In this document: positions 1 to 8,124 of the stretch, piece after piece
Layout: each line of letters opens with the position of its first letter
Position numbering within the stretch: position 1 is the first letter of the stretch
DNA from: Pseudarthrobacter sp. MM222
GTDB lineage: Bacteria > Actinomycetota > Actinomycetes > Actinomycetales > Micrococcaceae
NCBI RefSeq assembly: GCF_947090775.1
Contig: NZ_OX352321.1
Location: forward strand, 620,001-684,000
Length of the DNA: 64,000 bases
Direction: 5' to 3'
Program-made: the position numbers and the translations under genes
Notes under the pieces: model-generated
Told to the model about the DNA's origin: nothing
Seen by the model: only the letters and a program-made list of their open reading frames with translations
Databases searched by the model: none

Positions 1-1
1 G

Positions 2-952
2 GTTAACGGCCTCGGCCTGTCCGGCGTGAACATCAGCCCCAACCTGCTCACCGAGACGGCTGCCAACGTCGGCGAGGAAAGCATCATCTCCCGCACCGGC
101 GGCGCTCCCACCTTGGCAGTGGGCCTGGCCCACATCATGCAACAGTTCATCGGCGGCACCGCCCTGATGAGCTTCTGGTACCACTTCGCCATCATGTTCG
201 AGGCACTGTTCATCCTGACCGCCGTCGACGCCGGCACGCGCGTTGCGCGCTTCATGCTGCAGGACTCGATCGGCAACTTCATCCCGAAGTTCAAGGAACA
301 CTCCTGGCGTCCGGGCGCCTGGTTCGCCACCGCCGTCATGGTGGGCGCCTGGGGTGCCGTGCTGCTGATGGGCGTCACCGACCCGCTGGGCGGCATCAAC
401 ACGCTGTTCCCGCTGTTCGGCATCGCCAACCAGCTGCTGGCCGCCATCGCCCTGTCCGTCTGCCTCGCCATCGCGGCGAAGCGGGGCTCCTTCAAGTACC
501 TCTGGATTGTGGCGCTCCCGCTGGCGTTCGCCGCCGTCGTGACCATCACGGCCAGCTACCAGAAGATCTTCTCCTCCACCCCGGCTGTCGGCTACTTCGC
601 CAATAACGCCGCGTTCTCCAAGGCGTTGGCGGAGGGCAAGACGTCCTTCGGCACGGCCAAGACCGTGCCGGCCATGGAGGCCGTGGTGCGCAATACCGCG
701 ATCCAGGGCTGGCTCTCGGTCATCTTCGTGGTGCTCAGCATCATCGTCATCGCGACGGCGCTGCTGGCCACCTACAAGGCGATCCGCAACGCCAGGGCCG
801 GTGTGGCCAACCAGGACCACGAGGATCCTGTCCTGCCGTCCCGCGTTTTCGCCCCGGCGGGTCCGGTACCCACTCCGTCCGAGCGTGAGCTCCTGGCCGA
901 ATGGAACAAGCTCCCGGCGGACAAGCGGTTCGAAAAGGCCGCGCACCACTGA
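2..952 (+). CDS. cstA: carbon starvation protein A, C-terminal part (5' end outside window)
   Basis: Multi-pass inner-membrane transporter of the CstA/BtsT family, which imports pyruvate and possibly peptides. The frame is open from base 2, so the N-terminus lies upstream of the window; about 316 residues are visible. Several hydrophobic helices are evident, including one beginning FWYHFAIMFEALFILTAVDA, a stretch typical of CstA. The final 60 residues are hydrophilic, as expected of a cytoplasmic tail. A small CstA-partner gene follows after 13 bases, the usual pairing for this family. Family assignment is secure; the substrate is inferred from characterised homologues. Confidence 0.93.
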   Translation, partial: VNGLGLSGVNISPNLLTETAANVGEESIISRTGGAPTLAVGLAHIMQQFIGGTALMSFWYHFAIMFEALFILTAVDAGTRVARFMLQDSIGNFIPKFKEHSWRPGAWFATAVMVGAWGAVLLMGVTDPLGGINTLFPLFGIANQLLAAIALSVCLAIAAKRGSFKYLWIVALPLAFAAVVTITASYQKIFSSTPAVGYFANNAAFSKALAEGKTSFGTAKTVPAMEAVVRNTAIQGWLSVIFVVLSIIVIATALLATYKAIRNARAGVANQDHEDPVLPSRVFAPAGPVPTPSERELLAEWNKLPADKRFEKAAHH

Positions 953-965
953 TGCGGAACCGGTC

Positions 966-1157
966 ATGAACGCGGTGGTTGAGAGCTTCCGGGGCTTCGC
1001 CCGCTATCTGGGCGGGGTTCTGGGCGCGGATGCGTACGCGAAGTACCTGGAACACCACGCAAGCTCGGGTCACGAAGCCCCGCCGCTGACGGAGCGCGAG
1101 TTCTGGCGGGACCAAACGGACCGCCAGGACAGCAATCCGCAGGGCCGGTGCTGCTGA
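966..1157 (+). CDS. YbdD/YjiX family small protein (CstA partner)
   Basis: A 63-residue protein that starts 13 bases after cstA ends. It has the features of the YbdD/YjiX (DUF466) family: an early FRGFARYLGGVLGADAYAKY stretch, and a PPLTEREFWRDQTDRQD segment near the end. Members of this family are encoded directly after cstA or btsT and are thought to be needed for transporter function. The ATG at 966 is preferred because an upstream extension of the frame would lie entirely inside cstA. Two cysteines end the protein (RCC). Family call is firm; the molecular role is inferred from the partnership. Confidence 0.88.
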   Translation: MNAVVESFRGFARYLGGVLGADAYAKYLEHHASSGHEAPPLTEREFWRDQTDRQDSNPQGRCC

Positions 1158-1188
1158 CCCGGTCCTGCTGACCGGCCGGCCGCTAACT

Positions 1189-1235
1189 GGAGGGCGCCGT
1201 CGCGCACTAGAAGCGCGACGGCGTCCTCCGTTGTT
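1189..1235 (+). terminator. rho-independent terminator after cstA operon
   Basis: A 17-bp stem pairs 1189-1205 with 1213-1229 around the 7-base loop actagaa. One G-T wobble is the only imperfection. It is followed by gttgttt. The position, directly after the cstA pair and before bpa, fits transcription termination. Confidence 0.85.
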
Positions 1236-1342
1236 TCGCCTGACACTGAGGTTTGGCGGGGTGCCGCTGTTTCCTGCGCACCACGTGGACTCGGGGACGT
1301 TGCGGGCCGGTTCCCGTCTCCGGCTCGTGAGAGTATGAAGCC

Positions 1343-2044
1343 ATGAGCGATCCGAACGCCACTCAGCCTGCCGAAGACGTTCCCGTTGAGGGCACCACCC
1401 TGGCCGAGTCCATTGGTCCGGCCCCCGCCGCAGGGCAGCAATCGGGACCGGCCGGGCAGCCTGTGCGTGCCGTGGTGCCGGGATCGCCGGGCAACCCCGA
1501 CGGCGTGCCGCCGGGAGCGCCGCGTCCCAAGGGCAGCCAGCTGCAGGACCTCGTGGATGAGCCCGCCAAGGTCATGCGGATTGGCACCATGATGAAGCAG
1601 TTGCTGGACGAGGTTAAGTCCGCGCCGCTGGACGACGCGGCTCGTGCCCGTCTTGCCGGAATCCATGAACGGTCGATCAAGGAGCTCGAGGACGGCCTCG
1701 CGCCCGAGCTCGTGGAGGAACTCGAGCGGATCAATCTTCCCTTCTCCGAGGACACCACGCCTTCGGATGCGGAACTGCGGATCGCCCAGGCCCAGCTGGT
1801 CGGCTGGCTCGAAGGCCTCTTCCACGGCATCCAGACCGCCCTCGCTGCCCAGCACGCAGCCCGTGAACACGCAGCCGCCCAGCGTCAGCTTCGCCAGTTG
1901 CCGCCCGGGACCGTGATCGCTCCCGGCGTCATCATCGGCGAGGACGGTGAACCCCAGCGGGCGGGCGCGCCCCGGCCCGGGGCCAACCATGTCTCGCCCC
2001 AAGAATCCGCCGATCCGGACCACGGTCCCGGCCAGTACCTCTAG
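1343..2044 (+). CDS. bpa: bacterial proteasome activator Bpa/PafE
   Basis: ATP-independent ring activator that opens the actinobacterial 20S proteasome, allowing degradation of unfolded proteins without Pup tagging. The 233-residue protein has a disordered Pro/Gly/Ala-rich N-terminus (to about residue 60). A helical core follows, starting LVDEPAKVMRIGTMMKQLLDE, with ERINLPFSEDTTPSDAELRIAQAQLVGWLEGLFHGIQ in its second half. It ends in GQYL (residues 230-233), the same C-terminal docking motif known for mycobacterial Bpa. An ATG with preceding purine-rich sequence supports the start. No proteasome genes occur in the window, so their presence elsewhere is predicted, not seen. Confidence 0.93.
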   Translation: MSDPNATQPAEDVPVEGTTLAESIGPAPAAGQQSGPAGQPVRAVVPGSPGNPDGVPPGAPRPKGSQLQDLVDEPAKVMRIGTMMKQLLDEVKSAPLDDAARARLAGIHERSIKELEDGLAPELVEELERINLPFSEDTTPSDAELRIAQAQLVGWLEGLFHGIQTALAAQHAAREHAAAQRQLRQLPPGTVIAPGVIIGEDGEPQRAGAPRPGANHVSPQESADPDHGPGQYL

Positions 2045-2507
2045 GGGAACCTTGGGATTCTTCACCACCGCCCGGCAGGGAAAGAGAGACGACGCCGAGC
2101 TCGGCAAGGGACTGTGGCGGCGGGCTAATGACCGCTTCACCCGCGGACTGGACCGGTACCATCAGGTCCTGGACGGCGTGGAGGACGACGCGCTTTACGC
2201 CGAACTCGTCGACATCGCCAACGAACTGTCTGAACTCGCAGTACGAGTCCGGCTGATCTGCGTCGAGGCCCAGAGGCGCTCACCCAGCGACGGACTCGAC
2301 ATTCCGGGCGCACTGGCGGGTGTCCACCGCTCGCTGTCAACCGCCGGGAACTCCCTCGCGACGACGGCGGAGGCGGCGGCAATGCTCCGGCTGGCGGTGG
2401 GACCCGTGCCCGCCGGCGCGGAATCGGTGCGGCGTCGGGCCGAGTCGGTACTGGACCATGTGCGCGACGCTGAAAGGCGTCTTGGCGAAGCCGCTGCCGG
2501 GGGCTGA
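1989..2507 (+). CDS. conserved hypothetical helical protein downstream of bpa
   Basis: About 172 residues if ATG 1989 is used, which overlaps the end of bpa by 56 bases. A TTG at 2052, just after the bpa stop, is an alternative start. The body from about residue 25 looks genuinely coding and helical: GLWRRANDRFTRGLDRYHQ, then ELVDIANELSELAVRVRLICVEAQRRSP, then an Ala/Leu/Arg-rich C-terminus. No signal peptide or membrane segment is seen. I do not recognise the family. Tight placement after bpa suggests co-transcription, but a role in proteasome function is only a guess. Confidence 0.65.
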   Translation: MSRPKNPPIRTTVPASTSRGTLGFFTTARQGKRDDAELGKGLWRRANDRFTRGLDRYHQVLDGVEDDALYAELVDIANELSELAVRVRLICVEAQRRSPSDGLDIPGALAGVHRSLSTAGNSLATTAEAAAMLRLAVGPVPAGAESVRRRAESVLDHVRDAERRLGEAAAGG

Positions 2508-2610
2508 AACCGTGGCGGCGCCGGCCTCCGGACAATATTCCCGGTTACGCGGGTAGCTTAGCTTTGCCCCTGCTCTGGCCGGACCCTACCGAAGTTGGCA
2601 GGATGGTCGG

Positions 2611-3456
2611 ATGACTTCTTCTCCGGTACTTACTTTTAATGACGGCAACACCATTCCCCAGCTCGGCTACGGGGTGTGGCAGGTTGAAGACGACGTAGCC
2701 GAGAAGGTGGTTGTCCAGGCGTTCGAAGCAGGCTTCCGCCACATTGACACCGCCAAGATCTACGGCAACGAAGCTGGAGTCGGGCGCGCCATCGAGCGCT
2801 CCGGCCTCAAGCCCGAGGAAATCTTCATCACCACCAAGCTGTGGAACGCGGACCAGGGTTACGAGTCAACGCTGGCGGCGTTTGAGTCCTCCCTGGAACG
2901 GCTTGGCCTCGAGACGCTCGACCTGTACCTGATCCACTGGCAGCAGCCGAAGCAGGACAAATATGTCGACACCTGGAAGGCTCTCATCGAGCTTCAGAAG
3001 CAGGGCCGCGTCAAGACAATCGGTGTCTCCAACTTCACGAAGGAAGGCCTGCAGCGTCTAATCGACGAGACCGGCGTCGTTCCGGCCATCAACCAGATCG
3101 AACTGCACCCCTTCTTCAACCAGGCTGAGCTACGCGAATTCAACGCCTCCAAGGGAATCCTGACCCAGGCGTGGTCCCCGCTGGGCCAGGGCGGCGAGCT
3201 GCTGGAGAGCTCCGTGATCGCCCAGATCGCGGCCAAGCACGGCGCCACGCCGGCGCAGGTCGTCATCGCCTGGCACCTCGCCATCGGCAATGTGGTCATT
3301 CCCAAGTCGGTGACCGAGTCCCGGATCCGCGAGAACTACGCGGCACTGGATGTCACTTTGGACGAAACGGATGTACAGGCCATCAACGGCCTGGACAACT
3401 CCGCCGAGGGCGCCGGCCGCATCGGTCCGGACCCGGCGGTTTCCGACTTCGCCTAA
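2611..3456 (+). CDS. aldo/keto reductase (2,5-diketo-gluconate reductase type)
   Basis: NADPH-dependent carbonyl reductase of the aldo/keto reductase superfamily, 281 residues, cytoplasmic TIM barrel. The catalytic tetrad is visible as Asp46, Tyr51, Lys76 and His109. The cofactor-binding half has the family motif with IPKSVTESRIRENY near residue 232. LGYGVWQ near the N-terminus and GVSNFTKEGL are typical of the AKR5 group (2,5-diketo-D-gluconate and methylglyoxal reductases). Gene is monocistronic, ending at a hairpin terminator. The natural substrate cannot be deduced. Confidence 0.92.
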   Translation: MTSSPVLTFNDGNTIPQLGYGVWQVEDDVAEKVVVQAFEAGFRHIDTAKIYGNEAGVGRAIERSGLKPEEIFITTKLWNADQGYESTLAAFESSLERLGLETLDLYLIHWQQPKQDKYVDTWKALIELQKQGRVKTIGVSNFTKEGLQRLIDETGVVPAINQIELHPFFNQAELREFNASKGILTQAWSPLGQGGELLESSVIAQIAAKHGATPAQVVIAWHLAIGNVVIPKSVTESRIRENYAALDVTLDETDVQAINGLDNSAEGAGRIGPDPAVSDFA

Positions 3457-3514
3457 GCAGGACCCCGGTTCAGCTGCCAGGACACGTCCGGCGGCGGAAC
3501 CCGGGACCGCAGCA

Positions 3515-3547
3515 GGGCCTCCACCTGTCCCGGGTGGGGGCCCTTTT
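3515..3547 (+). terminator. rho-independent terminator after aldo/keto reductase
   Basis: An 11-bp stem pairs 3515-3525 with 3533-3543 (one G-T wobble), with loop tgtcccg, followed directly by TTTT. It lies 58 bases after the reductase stop and before a minus-strand gene. Confidence 0.75.
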
Positions 3548-3574
3548 GCCGGGCAAATAACCCGTCGGGAGGGC

Positions 3575-3754
3575 TCAGGCGGCCTGCCGGCGCTCCACAT
3601 CGGGCACGGCGTCGATGACGGCCCAGCCGTCTTCATCGGCAACACGTCGGCTCGCGAAGCGCTCGGCAGCGGCGGCGTCGTCAAAAGTCTCCGTGCGGAT
3701 GCGGCCGCAGTCGGTGTCCAGATAGGTCACTTCAAAGTACTGGTTCGTTTCCAT
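3575..3754 (-). CDS. small conserved-looking protein, 59 aa
   Basis: A short minus-strand frame from ATG 3754 to TGA 3575. It begins METNQYFEVTYLDTDCGR, continues RTETFDDAAAAERFASRRV, and ends in a GWAVIDAVPD stretch. Composition is normal for a small soluble protein and codon third positions are GC-rich, as in the neighbours. It sits 39 bases downstream of the coiled-coil gene on the same strand and could be co-transcribed with it. Similar small unknown proteins are common in Arthrobacter, but I assign no function. No strong ribosome binding site is seen. Confidence 0.6.
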   Translation of the reverse strand: METNQYFEVTYLDTDCGRIRTETFDDAAAAERFASRRVADEDGWAVIDAVPDVERRQAA

Positions 3755-3793
3755 GAATCAAGTGTGCAACCGGCCTCTGACAGTATTCGTTCG

Positions 3794-4849
3794 CTAACCC
3801 GGCGTGTTGCCAAGCCGCAGTAGCCGTTCGCGGGCGAGGTCCTCTTTCCGCCCTGCCCGGTCCGCCGCCCGGGCCGCCTGCTGGGTCTGGGCGGTCAACA
3901 GTTCCTGCCGCTTGCGCGCGGCTTTGAGGTCCTGCTCCGTCTGTTCCAGCTGCTTCCTAAGGGACCGTGCCGCGTCCGCCAGTTCCGACGCCAGGGCCGT
4001 CGTCTCCTCCAGCTCCTGCTCGTACCGCAGCGCAGCTTCCGTGGCGTCGCGTGCGAACTCTTCGGCTTCGGTGAATGCGGCGCGGGCGCGTTCAAGTACC
4101 GACGGCGGGGCCTCGCGGGGCGCCTCCCGCACCGCCCGCAGCCGGGGCTGCGTCGGCTCCCGGGTCGCCTGCTTGGCCGCCTGCTGCTTGGTCGCCACCT
4201 TGGTCGCCGCCGGAGCCTGCGCGGGGGGTTTCGCGGACGTCTGCGTGCCCAGCGCCGCCGAGCGCGGCGTCCCGCTCATGGGGGTAGCGGCCGCTGCCTG
4301 GACGACGGCGGACGGAAGCGCCACGGCCCCGGCGAGCTCCACGACGTCGACGCCGTCCGCGGACAGCCCCCGGAGCAGGCGGCCGCTCTGGGCGGCGGCC
4401 GCCGCGCCTTCGTCTGCCGTGGCGGCGCGGAGGGTCTCTTCCACTTCGCTGGCGATTGCACCGCTGATCTTCCGGCCGCGCTGTTCTGCCACCGTTTGGG
4501 CATCCCTGACCGCGCTGGCCAGGAGCTGCCGCCGCTGCTGGGCCAGCCGGCGGAGCTCGGCCGCATCCAATGCGGTCTGCGCGGCCCGCATTGTCCGGCC
4601 CAACGCGATGAGCTCGGTGAGGGTCTCGGGTTGGTGTGCCGCGAGCATGTTTACGGTCCATGCCGCCACGGACGGCTTGGGCAGCGAGCGGACATCGGCA
4701 GCCAGCGAACGGTGTTCCTTCGCGGCTGGACCCTTGCCCGGCGCGGCGGCGGCGACTTCCTTGGCCGCGGCTGTCCGGGCGGCCACGAAGTCGTCGAACG
4801 GCAGGGCATAGAGCCGTGCCGCAATGCCCGCCAGCTCCAGCTCTCCCAT
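3794..4849 (-). CDS. hypothetical Ala-rich coiled-coil protein
   Basis: A 351-residue soluble protein of unknown function. The first 150 residues are helical, containing LYALPFDDFVAARTAAAKEVA and SLPKPSVAAWTVNMLAAHQPE. A low-complexity Ala/Pro/Thr/Lys/Gln linker follows (about 195-245). From about 250 to 345 there is a long heptad-rich coiled coil of Glu, Arg, Leu, Ala and Gln, including a QLEQTEQDLKAARKRQELL segment. No signal peptide or membrane segment is present. The ATG at 4849 lacks an obvious ribosome binding site. A structural or DNA-associated role is conceivable but unsupported. Confidence 0.75.
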   Translation of the reverse strand: MGELELAGIAARLYALPFDDFVAARTAAAKEVAAAAPGKGPAAKEHRSLAADVRSLPKPSVAAWTVNMLAAHQPETLTELIALGRTMRAAQTALDAAELRRLAQQRRQLLASAVRDAQTVAEQRGRKISGAIASEVEETLRAATADEGAAAAAQSGRLLRGLSADGVDVVELAGAVALPSAVVQAAAATPMSGTPRSAALGTQTSAKPPAQAPAATKVATKQQAAKQATREPTQPRLRAVREAPREAPPSVLERARAAFTEAEEFARDATEAALRYEQELEETTALASELADAARSLRKQLEQTEQDLKAARKRQELLTAQTQQAARAADRAGRKEDLARERLLRLGNTPG

Positions 4850-5101
4850 GCATGAATTCTAGAAGCCGGAACCCGGCGGCGCCGCACAAGCACCGCGGCG
4901 TGGGCCGGAAAGCGCGCGTCCATGGAGGCGACCGCGGCCGCGCCGAGGCGAACGTCCGGCAGGAGTTCCGGTTCGGCGAGCAGAAGTCCGCCAGCGACTC
5001 CGTGTGACTATCGGGTGGGGCGCTTTTAGGCGTGTCTTTCCCCGCAGGCTGCGCAGGACCCGGCGTGCGGGGTGCTGCGGCGAGTCATCAGGTGTCCCGC
5101 T

Positions 5102-5380
5102 TCAATTATTGGGGGCAGGCTGGCAGGTCAGGTTGGCCGCTCTGTCGTTCTCTGCCGGCGTGCGGATGGCCGCGAGGAGAGCTGCCGTCGTGGCCAGGAC
5201 GCGGGAGCCGCCGCAGCGTGCGCAGCTGACTGCAACGGCGAGGGTGTCCTGCTGCGGATTCAGCGTGGTGACGGCGTCGGCAAGGAGATGCCGGTCAGTA
5301 TCGCAGGTGGCGCACCAGGGGCGACGGCCTCGGGGCTGGTGGGCATCCCGCGGCAGGTAAGTGTTTGAGGTGACGCTCAC
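5102..5380 (-). CDS. small zinc-ribbon-like hypothetical protein
   Basis: A 92-residue protein from GTG 5380. Two cysteine pairs, in WCATCD and SCARCGGS about 28 residues apart, form a CXXC-CXXC pattern that would bind a zinc ion. The C-terminal half is Ala/Thr-rich and probably helical. It begins 6 bases after the stop of the 85-residue gene upstream on the same strand, so the two form a tight operon. I recognise no named family. A small nucleic-acid-binding or RNA-polymerase-associated role would fit the ribbon but is speculative. Confidence 0.6.
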   Translation of the reverse strand: MSVTSNTYLPRDAHQPRGRRPWCATCDTDRHLLADAVTTLNPQQDTLAVAVSCARCGGSRVLATTAALLAAIRTPAENDRAANLTCQPAPNN

Positions 5381-5386
5381 CCCCGG

Positions 5387-5644
5387 TCAGACCAGTCCTG
5401 GGTAGCTGGCCAGGATGTAGTCCGCTGCGGCTGGGCCCTTCATCCGGAGGCCGGCGCGATTCGGATTGATTTGGTTCTCCTTCATCGCCGCCCAGAAGTC
5501 GTCCTCGGGACCAGGCGCTGCCTGGCGCAGAAAACACCAGCTGGTGTAAAGGCCGTAGAGACGGTTCCGGCCTAAAGAGCGGTCGGACGCAGGGTCACGG
5601 GTGGTGGCTTCCTGCAGGAATTGGTCGAACTGAGAATTTGCCAT
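5387..5644 (-). CDS. small hypothetical protein, first gene of a two-gene unit
   Basis: An 85-residue soluble protein that begins MANSQFDQFLQEATTRDPAS and contains GRNRLYGLYTSWCFLRQ. It ends with GPAAADYILASYPGLV. The first base of the start codon is 206 bases from the divergent TetR gene, so the region between may carry promoters for both. The following zinc-ribbon-like gene starts 6 bases after its stop. The sequence has a balanced, clearly protein-like composition, but I do not recognise a family. Confidence 0.65.
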   Translation of the reverse strand: MANSQFDQFLQEATTRDPASDRSLGRNRLYGLYTSWCFLRQAAPGPEDDFWAAMKENQINPNRAGLRMKGPAAADYILASYPGLV

Positions 5645-5777
5645 GACTGGCTCTTTTCCTCGCGGTGCATTTTGTGCCGCCGTGTGGCTACAGCGGCTAA
5701 CGCTCCGCGCCCTGCACGGGGCGTCGAAGCGGGTTTCCGCATCGCTAGAGCTCAGCAGATGCGGAAGTGAAGACGAG

Positions 5778-5820
5778 TTGGGACCATGTCCCTACGTTGT
5801 AGACTGTAAGCGTAGACTAC
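5778..5820 (+). promoter_or_regulatory. candidate promoter/operator of the TetR gene
   Basis: Two copies of GTAGACT lie at 5799-5805 and 5812-5818, 13 bases apart. CTACG (5792-5796) and CGTAG (5811-5815) also form an inverted repeat around them. A possible -35 TTGGGA (5778-5783) sits 16 bases before TAGACT (5800-5805). The arrangement is what an autoregulating TetR repressor could bind; this is inference. Confidence 0.35.
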
Positions 5821-5850
5821 CGAATATGCAACCTGCCTTGGAAGGTCGGT

Positions 5851-6591
5851 TTGTCCGCCACTCCAGAACGGAAACCCATGTCCCCCGCAGAGAATCAGGT
5901 GCCCAGTCCGGGCCCCGACGCGAAGAAGCGGCTCAGCCGGGAGCTTGTTCTGTCCGCAGCCCTGGCTCTCGTTGACGCCGAAGGACTCGATGCGCTCACC
6001 ATGCGCCGGCTCGGGCAGGAACTCGGCCGGGATCCTATGAGCCTGTATCGCTACGCGGAAAACCGCGCCGCACTGCTGGACGGCGTCTCGGAGCTCGTCT
6101 TGAACGAACTGGCGATTTTCCCCGATGACCCGGACTGGCAAGCCCAGCTCCGGCGCATCGCCCACGATCTGCGCCACTTGGCGCTCCGGCACCCCAACGT
6201 TGTGCCGCTCTTGGTGACCCGGCCCCTGTCGACCCCGTTGGGCCTTCGCCCGCTCGGGACGCTGCGGCCCCTGGAACAGATTCTGTCCCTGCTGATCGAC
6301 GCCGGCTTTACTCCCGCCGACGCCCTTCACGTCTACCGCGCCTACTACGGGTACCTGTACGGCCACATCCTCAACGAACTCCAGGAGTTCATTGTGGACC
6401 CGGACGAAAACGAAGCCCTTCTCCGTCTGGGCCTGCATCGCTTGCCGCCAAAGGACTTTCCCCGCCTGCGCGCCCTTGCGCCCGTCCTCGCCGACTACGA
6501 CGGGGCGGCTGAACTGGACGAAGGCATCTCGATCCTGCTGACTGGACTGGCTGCCCGACTGCCGCTGCCGGGAGCCCAGCCGGCGCGCTGA
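5851..6591 (+). CDS. TetR/AcrR family transcriptional regulator
   Basis: Ligand-responsive DNA-binding repressor, 246 residues. An N-terminal helix-turn-helix is visible in LDALTMRRLGQELGRDPMSL followed by YRYAENRAALLDGV. The rest is a helical ligand-binding domain resembling the TetR_C group of VirR/tetracycline-type regulators. TTG 5851 is preferred because GGAAGG (5840-5845) lies 5 bases upstream; ATG 5878 is the alternative. The gene converges on an MFS exporter gene with only 25 bases between the stops, so the exporter may be its target although it is not divergently placed. Confidence 0.85.
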   Translation: MSATPERKPMSPAENQVPSPGPDAKKRLSRELVLSAALALVDAEGLDALTMRRLGQELGRDPMSLYRYAENRAALLDGVSELVLNELAIFPDDPDWQAQLRRIAHDLRHLALRHPNVVPLLVTRPLSTPLGLRPLGTLRPLEQILSLLIDAGFTPADALHVYRAYYGYLYGHILNELQEFIVDPDENEALLRLGLHRLPPKDFPRLRALAPVLADYDGAAELDEGISILLTGLAARLPLPGAQPAR

Positions 6592-6616
6592 CCGGAAGGT
6601 TTGCACCGTGGCCGGA

Positions 6617-7879
6617 TTAGGTCCGGCGGGATTTGCGCAGCGCCGCGAGCAGCACGACGACGGCGACCACCTGCAGCACGGCCACGGCCCCGACGAGCAG
6701 CGGGCGGGCGTCGTAGAGCGCACCGTACAGGGCACCGCCCGCCAGGGCCCCGGCACCCTCGAAAGCGGCGAAGACTCCATATGCGGTCCCTTGCCGAAGT
6801 TCCGGCACCAGGTCGGCAATGAGGGCCTTGACCGTGGAATCTTGAACGCCCGTCGCGGTTCCCCAGACCAGGACTCCGGCGAGGATAAAACCGGTACCCG
6901 GTGCCAGCGCCAGTACCGGCACGGCGGCGATCAGGAGCGGCAACGCGAGGAGGACCGCCCCTCCGGCACGGTCGTAAACAACGCCGCTGGCAAGGGCGCC
7001 GAGCGCCGCGGCGCCCATCGCCCCGGCGTAGAGCAGCGGGATCACGGCGACCGGAACGGCCGCCGTCGTCGTCAGGTGAAATGAGATGACGCCGAATGCC
7101 ACCAAGCCGGCGCTCCAGAAGAAGGCGGCGACGCCGAACAGCAGGAAGGCTCCGGTGATCACCGGCGGCGGCTGGGCCGCCGTCGGTGGGGATGACGACG
7201 TCGGCTGCTCCGCTTGTACGCGGGCGCCCGGGTCCGGGACCCGGCGGCGCAGCCGGACCAGCAGGAACATCGCTGCGGATGCCGGGAGTGCCAGCACGGC
7301 GAAAGCCGCCGTGAGAAGCCCGGTGACCGCTAGCACCGCTGAGACCAGGAGCGGCCCGAGTAGCGCCCCGGCGAGGTCGAGCGACTTGTGGACGGCGAAG
7401 CCGCGGCCGCGTCCGATCGGCTTGGCCGCGGCGGCCAGCAGCACAGTCTTGGCCGGACTGCGGACGGCTTTGCCCACCCGGTCTCCGAGAATCAGCGTAC
7501 AAGCCAGGACAAGGCTGGCCGCTCCCGTCACTGGAGCCAGCGCAAGCAGTGGGACGCTGATCACCGTGAGGGCATACCCGGCCAGCGTGAAGGTCCAGTA
7601 TCTGCGGGTGCGGTCCGCCCACGGGCCGAAGACGAGCCGCAGTCCTTGGGCGGCGGCCTCGGCGCCTCCTGTCACGAGCCCCACCAGCAGTGCCGAGGCG
7701 CCGAGCTGGGCCAGCAACGGCCCCGCCAGCGGCCGGGCGCCGTCGGAAACCACGTCGGCCGCCAGGCTTACCAGGCCGAAACCCAGCACAGCGCCCCAGG
7801 CAGAATCCCCCCGCGTCGCGGATGCTCCGGCGGATCGCCGCGGGGTCCGGACGGGCAACTTCCGGCCTGGCCGTTCCAT
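6617..7879 (-). CDS. MFS transporter
   Basis: A 420-residue major facilitator superfamily protein with about 12 hydrophobic helices, split around residue 220 by a hydrophilic loop rich in Pro, Ser and Thr. The cytoplasmic loop motif between helices 2 and 3 appears as GPWADRTRRYW, a variant of the MFS signature. A second basic loop follows TLILGDRVGKAVRSPAKT. The predicted role is efflux of a small molecule, perhaps controlled by the convergent TetR regulator. The substrate cannot be read from the sequence. Confidence 0.85.
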   Translation of the reverse strand: MERPGRKLPVRTPRRSAGASATRGDSAWGAVLGFGLVSLAADVVSDGARPLAGPLLAQLGASALLVGLVTGGAEAAAQGLRLVFGPWADRTRRYWTFTLAGYALTVISVPLLALAPVTGAASLVLACTLILGDRVGKAVRSPAKTVLLAAAAKPIGRGRGFAVHKSLDLAGALLGPLLVSAVLAVTGLLTAAFAVLALPASAAMFLLVRLRRRVPDPGARVQAEQPTSSSPPTAAQPPPVITGAFLLFGVAAFFWSAGLVAFGVISFHLTTTAAVPVAVIPLLYAGAMGAAALGALASGVVYDRAGGAVLLALPLLIAAVPVLALAPGTGFILAGVLVWGTATGVQDSTVKALIADLVPELRQGTAYGVFAAFEGAGALAGGALYGALYDARPLLVGAVAVLQVVAVVVLLAALRKSRRT

Positions 7880-7966
7880 GCACCAAGGCTCCCGGACGGC
7901 GCGCGGAAAGACAAGGGAAAAACAGGTAGCTTTCTCTCTGTTGTGCCGCGGGCTCGGTCCTGTAGC

Positions 7967-7984
7967 CTGACGCCATCGCGTCAG
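7967..7984. repeat. perfect 7-bp inverted repeat upstream of lipoprotein gene
   Basis: CTGACGC (7967-7973) and GCGTCAG (7978-7984) form a perfect palindrome with the 4-base centre catc. It lies in the 245-base gap between the divergent MFS and lipoprotein genes. It could be an operator or the base of a leader hairpin. Nothing else clear was found in this gap. Confidence 0.4.
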
Positions 7985-8124
7985 CCAGCGCCCTCATGCC
8001 GCTTTCCGACGTGTAGCTACAGGCCGCACCGGCCCGGGTCCTTCACGGGACAAACGGCTGGTCGGTGCCGGAGCGTGCCACCCAAGACCGGGAGGCGGAC
8101 CGGTAAACCGATTGGGGACAGCGC

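Noticed and set aside
4860..5012. Possible decayed gene end on the minus strand, an open frame rich in Leu/Ala/Pro following a TAG near 5010
   Set aside because: It is short, has no start codon with a ribosome binding site and resembles no family I know; GC-rich DNA gives such frames by chance.
6495..7997. 500-codon frame overlapping the MFS transporter on the same strand
   Set aside because: Arg/Pro/Gly-rich, no hydrophobic helices, whereas the alternate frame gives a complete MFS protein.
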